The notes under the pieces were generated by a model that had not been told where the DNA came from, searched no databases, and saw only the letters and a list, made by a program, of their open reading frames with translations. Below, in pieces: positions 57,996 through 64,000 of a stretch of DNA of 64,000 nt (its first letter is position 1; every line of letters begins with the position of its first letter). This stretch comes from Planctomycetota bacterium (GTDB lineage Bacteria; Planctomycetota; JAJSAM01; JAJVHW01). Made by a program: the position numbers and the translations under genes. Location of the stretch: assembly GCA_024280885.1 (NCBI GenBank), contig JAJRPF010000052.1, positions 59,225 through 123,224 of the forward strand. The letters run 5' to 3'.

Positions 57996-59053
57996 GACGC
58001 CCCTCCCGCTCCGGGGAGACGCGCGGCCGGTGCGTCGGGGATCGTGTCGAGCACGAAGCGTTCGGCACCATCGCCCGCGATGCTGCACTCGTCGGCGCCC
58101 GGCATGTCACGCGCGAATTTGACGAGGTCGGCCCGCGTCAGGAAGTCGCGCAACAGGTCGCGGTGGGCGGCCTGGATCGCACGCCGCCCCGCGTCGGTAT
58201 GCGAGACCGCGGCGAGAAACTCCTCGGTCGTCTGCTCCGGCGCACGCAACCCGAACCGGTCTTCGAGGTAGCGCCGCAGGATCTCGGAGAGTTCGACAAA
58301 GTAGGGCTCGACTTCCCCGCGCTCGGGAAGCCCGCGTGCCGAGAGCTCACGCAGCGCGTCGAGCGCGCGTTCGTGGGGAGGCGCGACGGGGACGGGCGGC
58401 GGCGCGGGCCGTGTGCGCCGGGCGAAGGCGATCACGCCCGCGGCGAGCAGCACCAGAGCCGCCGCGCCAACACCGGCCCACATCCAAGGAAACGGTGGTT
58501 CGGGCACCGTGAGCGGCAGAGGCGCAAGGGCTCCAACCGGCTCGGCGTCCTCGGGCACGCCAGCGTCGATGGCGAGAATGGCGCCCTCGATGACGACCTC
58601 GGCCACCAGCTCGGAAGGGCCTGTGGATGCCGGCCTGACGGCGCGAACAGCGAACGGCGGCAGCGTGTGCTCGCCCTCGTCGAAGAGCCGTATCACGCCC
58701 TCGACGCCGCGACCGTCCGCGGTGGGTCGCATCGACTCAACCTCCACGACCAATTCGCCGAGCGCCTCCGTCACCAATTCGCTGACGTTCGGCCACTCGA
58801 CGACCAGGTTCGCGGACGGATCGAGCGCCGCCGTGAGACGCAGACGGATGGGCGCACCGATTGTCGGCTGTGCAGGATCGAGTACGAGTTGCGCGCGCAG
58901 TGGACCGTTTGTCGCCGACAACGAGAGCGGAGCAGGCGCAACCGTCTCCGCGGGGCTCTTGGCGGAGCCGTCCGCAGCATCGTCCGCAAGCGACACCAGG
59001 GCGAGCGAGGCGACGAGTACGAACGTGAGCGAGATGAAGGTGCCGCGCGTCAT
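57992..59053 (-). CDS. Bat-operon protein, BatD/DUF4381-like, signal peptide plus one membrane segment
   Basis: A 353-residue protein from ATG 59053, overlapping the DUF58 stop. Signal peptide MTRGTFISLTFVLVASLALVSLAD. A beta-rich periplasmic domain follows (LRAQLVLDPAQPTIGAPIRLRLTAALDPSANLVVEWPN; FDEGEHTLPPFAVRAVRP), then a membrane segment WMWAGVGAAALVLLAAGVIAFARR and a cytoplasmic helical domain (ALDALRELSARGLPERGEVEPYFVELSEILRRYLEDRFGL). This matches the single-unit BatD-like protein commonly encoded between DUF58 and batA. It probably ties the vWA proteins together across the membrane. Confidence 0.82.
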   Translation of the reverse strand: MTRGTFISLTFVLVASLALVSLADDAADGSAKSPAETVAPAPLSLSATNGPLRAQLVLDPAQPTIGAPIRLRLTAALDPSANLVVEWPNVSELVTEALGELVVEVESMRPTADGRGVEGVIRLFDEGEHTLPPFAVRAVRPASTGPSELVAEVVIEGAILAIDAGVPEDAEPVGALAPLPLTVPEPPFPWMWAGVGAAALVLLAAGVIAFARRTRPAPPPVPVAPPHERALDALRELSARGLPERGEVEPYFVELSEILRRYLEDRFGLRAPEQTTEEFLAAVSHTDAGRRAIQAAHRDLLRDFLTRADLVKFARDMPGADECSIAGDGAERFVLDTIPDAPAARLPGAGGAS

Positions 59054-60009
59054 CCGCCGCCCCTCCGGCGGGCCCGGCGCTCGCGACGCTGGAAGAAGCG
59101 CACCAACGGCTCGACCCAATCGCCACTGATGTCAACCACCACTTCGTCCACGCCGAGGCGCCGGAACAATTCGGTGCGCGCATCGCGACGCTGCTGCGCC
59201 TGTTCGGCATACACCGCGCGGACACGACGGCTCGACGAGTCGATCAGTCTCCGCTCTCCGGTCTCCAGGTCGCGCAAGTCCACGAGACCGGCGACCGGCA
59301 ACTCGAGTTCGCGGGGATCCTCGAGCGTGACGGCAATGACATCGTGGCGCTGCGACGCGACGCGTAGGGCGGTCTTCACCGCCTTCCATTCGGCGTCGCC
59401 GACGAGAAAATCGCTCACGAGGAAGAGCGTGGAGTGGCGACGCTGCGCGCGGCTCGCATACGCCAACGCAGCGGCGATCTGCGTCGCACCGCGGCGACTC
59501 TCGTGCAGCAGGACTTCGCGGATCACACGCAGCACGTGACGCTTGCCCTTCTTGGGCGGGACATGACGCTCGATCTCGGCCCCGAACATCACGAGCCCGA
59601 CCTTGTCCTGGTTCGAGATCGCGGCGAGGGCGAGCAACGCACAGAGCTCCGCGGCAACCTCGCCACGCGTGCGCTGCACCGAACCGAACCCAGCGGAGGC
59701 CGAGACGTCCACGAGGAGTTGGACCGTCAGTTCGCGCTCTTCCACAAAACGCTTGATATGTGGCACACCCGTACGCGCGGTGACATTCCAATCGATCGTC
59801 CGCACGTCATCACCTGGCGTGTAGACGCGCACCTCGTCGAATTCCATCCCCGCGCCACGGAACGTCGAATGGTAGTGCCCGGCAAGCACGTCGTTGACGA
59901 CCCGCGACGCGCGCAACTGGATGCGCCGCACCGCCGCCAGCACGTCGTCGGGGACCGAGCTTCGATCGCGTGAAGGTGATCCGTGCAGCGGTTCTGCCGT
60001 GTCGGTCAT
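59050..60009 (-). CDS. DUF58 protein with degenerate vWA fold
   Basis: A 319-residue cytoplasmic protein. The N-terminal DUF58 block reads VLAAVRRIQLRASRVVNDVLAGHYHSTFRGAGMEFDEVRVYTPGDDVRTIDWNVTARTGVPHIKRFVEERELTVQLLVDVSASAGFG in outline, with a MIDAS-like DVSAS. GEVAAELCALLALAAISNQDKVGLVMF and LFLVSDFLVG complete a vWA-like fold. DUF58 proteins are obligate neighbours of MoxR ATPases. The start lies 21 nt after the MoxR stop; its stop overlaps the next start. Confidence 0.92.
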   Translation of the reverse strand: MTDTAEPLHGSPSRDRSSVPDDVLAAVRRIQLRASRVVNDVLAGHYHSTFRGAGMEFDEVRVYTPGDDVRTIDWNVTARTGVPHIKRFVEERELTVQLLVDVSASAGFGSVQRTRGEVAAELCALLALAAISNQDKVGLVMFGAEIERHVPPKKGKRHVLRVIREVLLHESRRGATQIAAALAYASRAQRRHSTLFLVSDFLVGDAEWKAVKTALRVASQRHDVIAVTLEDPRELELPVAGLVDLRDLETGERRLIDSSSRRVRAVYAEQAQQRRDARTELFRRLGVDEVVVDISGDWVEPLVRFFQRRERRARRRGGG

Positions 60010-60030
60010 GGCTCGGGGACCTGCGCCCCG

Positions 60031-61023
60031 CTACGGGACCGGGACCTCCGCGAGAATGGACGCAACGATGTCGTCGGACGAGGTCTGGCGCGCTTCCGCT
60101 TCGTACGTGAGCACGAGCCGATGCCGAAGGACCTCGGGCGCGACGTCCTTCACATCCTGCGGCGTCACGTAGCCGCGACCGGCCATGAACGCTGCGGCGC
60201 GCGCGCCGCGGACAAGAGCCAGCGTCGCGCGCGGGCTCGCGCCGTATTCGATCAGCTGCGCAACGCGTTCCAGACCGTGCTCCGACGGCTCCCGGGTGGC
60301 GTGCACGATCTCGACGACGTACGTCTTGATCTTCTCGTCCACGTAGATGGTGTCCGTCACGTCGCGCAATCGAACGACGTCCTCGGCCGAGAGGACGGTC
60401 TGCAGCGGTTCGCGCGCGCGGTTGGTGCCGTGGAGATCGAGGATCTCGCGTTCGGTCGCACGACTCGGGTAGCCAACGGTCACCTTGAAGAGGAAACGGT
60501 CGACCTGCGCCTCGGGGAGCGGATACGTCCCCTCCTGCTCGATCGGGTTCTGCGTCGCGAGGACGAGAAAGGGATCCGGGAGGGGGAACGTCTCGTCGCC
60601 GATCGTTACCTGCCGCTCCTGCATCGCCTCGAGGAGCGCGCTCTGAACCTTGGCAGGCGCGCGGTTGATCTCGTCGGCCAGCACAATGTTGGCGAAGATC
60701 GGCCCCTTCTTGACGAAGAAGTCACCGTTCTTGGGCGAGTAGACGAGCGTCCCGACGAGATCGGCAGGCAGGAGATCGGGCGTGAATTGCAGCCGCGCGA
60801 ACGTGGCGTCAAGCCCTTCCGCCAGTGCTTGCACCGCCGTGGTCTTCGCCAGCCCGGGCACGCCTTCGAGCAACACGTGACCATTCGCGAGCAACGCCAT
60901 GAGAAGCCGGTCGACGAGACGATCCTGGCCGAGCACGACGCTGGAGATCGCATCGCGGAGCGCCAGCACGCAGCCTCGCTCCCGCACGACGGCGTCGCCG
61001 ATGGCCTTGATATCGGTATCCAT
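60031..61023 (-). CDS. MoxR-family AAA+ ATPase
   Basis: A 330-residue ATPase from ATG 61023 with GGAGG close upstream. Walker A is GVPGLAKTT (54-62), Walker B NIVLADEINRAP (112-123), followed by VQSALLEAMQERQVTIGDETFPL, sensor 1 VLATQNPIEQEGTYPLPEAQVDRFL and the C-terminal YGASPRATLALVRGARAAAFMAGRGYVTPQDVKDVAPEVLRHRL lid. MoxR ATPases act as chaperone-like activators of vWA proteins. It is the first of a leftward operon with DUF58 and the Bat-like genes. Confidence 0.95.
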   Translation of the reverse strand: MDTDIKAIGDAVVRERGCVLALRDAISSVVLGQDRLVDRLLMALLANGHVLLEGVPGLAKTTAVQALAEGLDATFARLQFTPDLLPADLVGTLVYSPKNGDFFVKKGPIFANIVLADEINRAPAKVQSALLEAMQERQVTIGDETFPLPDPFLVLATQNPIEQEGTYPLPEAQVDRFLFKVTVGYPSRATEREILDLHGTNRAREPLQTVLSAEDVVRLRDVTDTIYVDEKIKTYVVEIVHATREPSEHGLERVAQLIEYGASPRATLALVRGARAAAFMAGRGYVTPQDVKDVAPEVLRHRLVLTYEAEARQTSSDDIVASILAEVPVP

Positions 61024-61259
61024 GCATCCTCCGGAGATCGAATCGCAGTTGGCGCATGGCGGCGACGCCTCCGGTACGGAAGACCGGAACACACAGGACG
61101 GAAACCGCAACGCGAACCGCGGATACTACGAGTCGAACGCCACGGATAGGAAAGGGGCGGAGAGGGTTCCGGGCGGATTCCCAGGCGGGCGGTGCACCCA
61201 GGGGAGAGCGGCACTGAGGGTACAAGGCCCAAAGGCCGGCCCGGTGCCGGGGGCTCGCG

Positions 61260-61988
61260 TCAGATTTCGAGGTCCGCGCCGTGATCCTGCAGCCAATCGC
61301 GACTCGTCTGCCACTCCGGGCAGGCCCGGGCGACGGCGTCCCAGAAGCGCGCGGAGTGATCGGGGTGCTCGATGTGCGTCAGTTCGTGGACAAGGACGTA
61401 GTCGATGATCTCGAGCGGCGCCAGCACGAGGCGCCAGTTCAGGCTCATGCGACGCGTCGGGCCACAGCTGCCCCAGCGTGAACGCATGTCCTTGATGACC
61501 ACCGAGACGGCCGCGACGCCCACGCGGCGAGACATCGCAACGTGGCGCTCGTGGAAGACCTGGCCTGCCTGCCCGAGCAGCCAGCGCCCGACGGACTCGC
61601 GGGACGCGGCGCGCCTTTGCGTGACATCGAGGTCGGCCGCGATCCAGATCTTGAGAACGTCGTCGAGCAGAGCGGGCGCGGCGGGCTCCGCGCGGGACGC
61701 GGACGCGAGCACGCAGAGTCGTAACTGCCGCCCCAGGTACGGGATCTGATCGCCATCGTCGAAGTGCCTTGCGAGCCTGAGGCGCCATCGCTTGGTGTGC
61801 TCGTGCTGCCGCTCGAGCAACCACGCGCGATGGCGCTCGAGAACGGCATCGATCTCGCGTCGCGTCGCACGCAGCGGTGCACGGACCTCGATCGTGCCGT
61901 CATCGCGCACCATGACGCCGACCGACCTGCGGCGGCGCCGCAGCAGGTCGTACTCAAGCTCGATGTGGCTGGGATCGGAGAGGGGCAT
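61260..61988 (-). CDS. YgjP/SprT-like M48-type metal-dependent hydrolase
   Basis: A 242-residue protein of the DUF45/YgjP family. N-terminal HIELEYDLLRRRRRSVGVMVRDDGTIEVRAP, then VSVVIKDMRSRWGSCGPTRRMSLNWRLVLAPLEIIDYVLVHELTHIEHPDHSARFWDAVARACPEW in outline: RWGSC, the HELTH zinc motif (about residue 200) and the third-ligand His in the HPDHSARFW segment. It is a predicted cytosolic metalloprotease-like enzyme of unknown substrate. Length matches the family. It lies upstream of the MoxR operon on the same strand, 236 nt apart. Confidence 0.9.
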   Translation of the reverse strand: MPLSDPSHIELEYDLLRRRRRSVGVMVRDDGTIEVRAPLRATRREIDAVLERHRAWLLERQHEHTKRWRLRLARHFDDGDQIPYLGRQLRLCVLASASRAEPAAPALLDDVLKIWIAADLDVTQRRAASRESVGRWLLGQAGQVFHERHVAMSRRVGVAAVSVVIKDMRSRWGSCGPTRRMSLNWRLVLAPLEIIDYVLVHELTHIEHPDHSARFWDAVARACPEWQTSRDWLQDHGADLEI

Positions 61989-62355
61989 CGGGCGACTATC
62001 GTGCCCGATGCGGGGGACGTAAGCACGCGTGCCAACCTGGCCTCGCGAGCCCGGATCTGCGCCCCGCTGAGATTTGGAACCTCAGTCTCATTGAATTCGT
62101 CTTCATCTTTGAGCGATCTACATACTAGGTTGCTTGGGAACGTGTGGTTTCCACGCTCCATGAACACAGAGGGACTCTGGCGAACGACTTCGGGCAAGCG
62201 CCCGGCAGATCGGATCCGAGGGATGGCAGGATCCGAGGCAATTGTTGTTCTGGGGGCTCAATCGCCGAGCGGTTCGGCGAATGCCCGGTCAGAGGCTCGA
62301 TCGTTGGTCGTCTTCCGCGTCGCAGAGCGACAGGGGAAGCAGGGAGGAATAGAGA
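61989..62355. promoter_or_regulatory. Divergent region upstream of the porin gene
   Basis: This 367-nt gap holds the promoters of the YgjP gene (left) and the porin (right). The stretch 62080-62140 is less GC-rich than its surroundings (TCATTGAATTCGTCTTCATC, then TACATACTAGG), suggesting a promoter and leaving a porin leader of roughly 200 nt. A short inverted repeat TCGCCGAGCGGTTCGGCGA lies at about 62263-62281. No RNA gene was recognised. Confidence 0.4.
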
Positions 62356-63795
62356 GTGCGACTCTTCAAGTCCTGGCATGGTCTCGTCGCCGCTGGCGCC
62401 ATCACGTTGATGGCGGCCCCGGCGCTGGCAAATGAGCCCACCTCGAAAGAACAAGAGATGGAGCAGCGCATCGCGGAACTCGAGGCTCAACTCGAGAACG
62501 TGATGACGCAGATGCAGACGACCTCGACGTCGCAGACGACGCTCGAGTCGCAGATCGCTGAGCTCCAGACTTCCATGGGCGACGGGGGCAACGGCCTCGC
62601 CGCGTACTGGAATAACGGCATCCGCATGGACAGCGCCGACAAGAACTTCAAGTTCAAAATCGGTGGTCGAATCATGAACGACTACGCGTTCTTCGACTCG
62701 AACAACGAAGCCAGCGACGCCTACGGCAGCAACAACTTCAGCAGCGGCACCGAGTTCCGCCAGGCGCGTCTGTACGTCGCCGGCACGATCTACGGCAACG
62801 TCGGCTTCAAGGCGCAGTACGACTTCGCGGGCGGTGACTCCGACTTCAAGGATGTCTACATCAACTTGAACACGAACTGCATCGGCACGATCACCGTGGG
62901 CCACTACAAGGAGCCGTTCGGTCTCGAGCAGCTCACGAGTTCCAAGTTCATCACGTTCATGGAGCGCAGCCTTCCGGGCCAACTGGCACCGGGACGCAAC
63001 ACCGGCATCAGCATCGCGAACTCATTGGAGGCCGGTGGCTCGACGTGGAATTGGAGTGCCGGTGTCTTCCGCGACGCCGACTCGTTCGGTAACGACAAGG
63101 GCAACAAGGGCGCCAGCGAGTGGAACGCCACTGCTCGCCTGGCCGGCCAGATCTGGGCCGACGAGGACGATGATGCCGCGCTCCACGTCGGCGGCAGCTT
63201 CTCGTACCGCAAGGCCTCCGACCAGATCGTCGATGACAGCTTCCGGAAGCCGCTCAACGACGAGACCGCACGTGTCCGCGCCAACGGTGCGCAGAACCTC
63301 GCAGGTCGCTTGGTCGACACCGGCGCCTTCCTCACGGACGACGACGCCGTGTGGTGGGGCGCTGACGCCGCGTGGGTCATGGGCCCGCTACACGCCCAGG
63401 CCGAGTATCTGCTCCAGGACTGGGATACGAAGGCGGGCGGCAACGCCAACGTGACGGCGTGGAGCGCCCAGGTCGGCTACTTCCTGACCGGCGAGACGCG
63501 CAACTTCTCGACCAAGAAGGCCAACTGGGACCGGACCAGCCCGACCAAGAACTTCGGCGACGAAGACGGGATGGGCGCCTGGGAGATCGCAGCTCGCTAT
63601 GACAGCGCCGACCTGACGGACGGTGGCCTGAAGGGCGGCGAGATCGACCAGTGGACGATCGGCCTCAACTGGTATCTCAACCCGAACACGCGCGTGATGT
63701 TCAACTACGCAAAGATCTACGTGGATCGCCTGCGCGCGACCGGCCTCGAGCCGAAGATCGACGTGCTGCAGATGCGTTTCCAGATCGACTTCTAG
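62356..63795 (+). CDS. Phosphate-selective porin O/P family outer-membrane protein
   Basis: A 479-residue porin from GTG 62356 with GGGAGG upstream. Signal peptide MRLFKSWHGLVAAGAITLMAAPALAN. Residues 28-75 are a coiled coil (MEQRIAELEAQLENVMTQMQT), probably for trimer or peptidoglycan contact. The barrel follows with porin O/P blocks: KFKIGGRIMNDYAFF, EFRQARLYVAGTIYGNVGFKAQYDFAG, FKDVYINL, TVGHYKEPFGLEQLTSSKFITFMERSLP and a C-terminal YLNPNTRVMFNYAKIYVD ... LQMRFQIDF ending in Phe. Selectivity for phosphate is not proven. Confidence 0.93.
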   Translation: MRLFKSWHGLVAAGAITLMAAPALANEPTSKEQEMEQRIAELEAQLENVMTQMQTTSTSQTTLESQIAELQTSMGDGGNGLAAYWNNGIRMDSADKNFKFKIGGRIMNDYAFFDSNNEASDAYGSNNFSSGTEFRQARLYVAGTIYGNVGFKAQYDFAGGDSDFKDVYINLNTNCIGTITVGHYKEPFGLEQLTSSKFITFMERSLPGQLAPGRNTGISIANSLEAGGSTWNWSAGVFRDADSFGNDKGNKGASEWNATARLAGQIWADEDDDAALHVGGSFSYRKASDQIVDDSFRKPLNDETARVRANGAQNLAGRLVDTGAFLTDDDAVWWGADAAWVMGPLHAQAEYLLQDWDTKAGGNANVTAWSAQVGYFLTGETRNFSTKKANWDRTSPTKNFGDEDGMGAWEIAARYDSADLTDGGLKGGEIDQWTIGLNWYLNPNTRVMFNYAKIYVDRLRATGLEPKIDVLQMRFQIDF

Positions 63796-63855
63796 TCGTC
63801 AGTCTTCGACTGACGAATGGGAGGCCCCAGCGACTTCGTCGCTGGGGCCTCTTTC
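63796..63855 (+). terminator. Double hairpin terminator after the porin gene
   Basis: The first hairpin TCGTCAGTC-TTC-GACTGACGA (63796-63816) starts right after the stop codon. The second, AGGCCCCAGCGAC-TTC-GTCGCTGGGGCCT (63822-63850), is a perfect 13-bp stem followed by CTTTCTTTG. This is the clearest intrinsic terminator in the window. Confidence 0.88.
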
Positions 63856-63856
63856 T

Positions 63857-64000
63857 TTGCGTTGGGGTCGCCTCCGGCTCCCCGCTCGCTCGCGCTCGCA
63901 TGTTCGGCTTCCGTCGCGGCTCCGGCTGCTTCAACCGGGGCCACGCTCGGCGAGTGTTGCCCCGCATCGGATCGTGACCTCGATGTGGAAGTTGGCGCGT
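63857..64000 (+). repeat. Third copy of the dispersed repeat (partial, runs off the right edge)
   Basis: Sequence after the porin terminator shares CGCGGCTCCGGCTGCTTCAA (63915-63934), the preceding CGCTCGC hairpin-like stretch and a GCATCGGATCGTGACCTCGA segment with the two copies between lpxD and argS. It is in the same orientation as the copy at 28.56 kb and cut by the window end. Confidence 0.7.

Overview
The window is high-GC DNA from a Gram-negative bacterium, most likely a planctomycete. Pointers are lpxD and a phosphate-selective-type porin (an outer membrane), many large secreted or TPR/HEAT proteins of no recognised family, a MoxR/DUF58/Bat locus, and many GTG, TTG and probable CTG starts. 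The phylum is an inference from gene content; no rRNA or other marker is present.

Region 1 (1 to about 16.84 kb) is the right part of a prophage. Leftward genes end in a P27-type terminase small subunit that runs off the left edge, preceded by an HNH nuclease and small unknown proteins. A control region at 2.0-2.34 kb carries nine exact copies of a 9-bp motif in both orientations plus a large hairpin. Rightward genes follow: an overlapping unknown pair, a phage sigma factor with palindromes upstream, then a coupled DNA module (Cas4-like Fe-S nuclease, zinc-ribbon microprotein, Sak4-like ATPase, DUF669 protein with an SSB-like tail, ERCC4 nuclease, RecD2 helicase, primase-polymerase/ATPase), an excisionase and a tyrosine integrase. 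A DUF6694 lipoprotein lies between the integrase and the host tRNA-Pro(CGG), whose 3' end faces the element and is the presumed attachment site. Structural genes should lie left of the window.

Region 2 (17-29 kb) is chromosomal: ferritin, an orphan receiver protein with a zinc ribbon, a TPR protein, a coupled HEAT-BtpA-HAD operon, a secreted Lys-rich protein, a three-gene operon (mini-lipoprotein, membrane zinc ribbon, DUF971) and, divergently, a lipoprotein metallopeptidase followed by lpxD. The lpxD/argS convergent gap (28.5-29.4 kb) holds two inverted copies of a dispersed repeat; a third copy starts at 63.86 kb.

Region 3 (29-45.5 kb) has argS, an M50-like membrane protein lacking the catalytic Glu, an SGNH-like membrane protein lacking the nucleophilic Ser, a thiolase / all-Cys Rieske-like / AtuA-like / Pta cluster, secreted and Arg-Ser-Thr-rich lipoproteins, DUF2203, a ferritin-like protein, a DUF5679 zinc ribbon and a VanZ-CBM9 fusion.

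Region 4 (45.5-64 kb) has a TMTC-like membrane TPR protein, a secreted unknown, a secreted HExxH peptidase, glutamate dehydrogenase, a seven-gene moxR-DUF58-bat operon in which most genes overlap by 4 nt, a YgjP-type metallopeptidase and a porin followed by a strong hairpin terminator.
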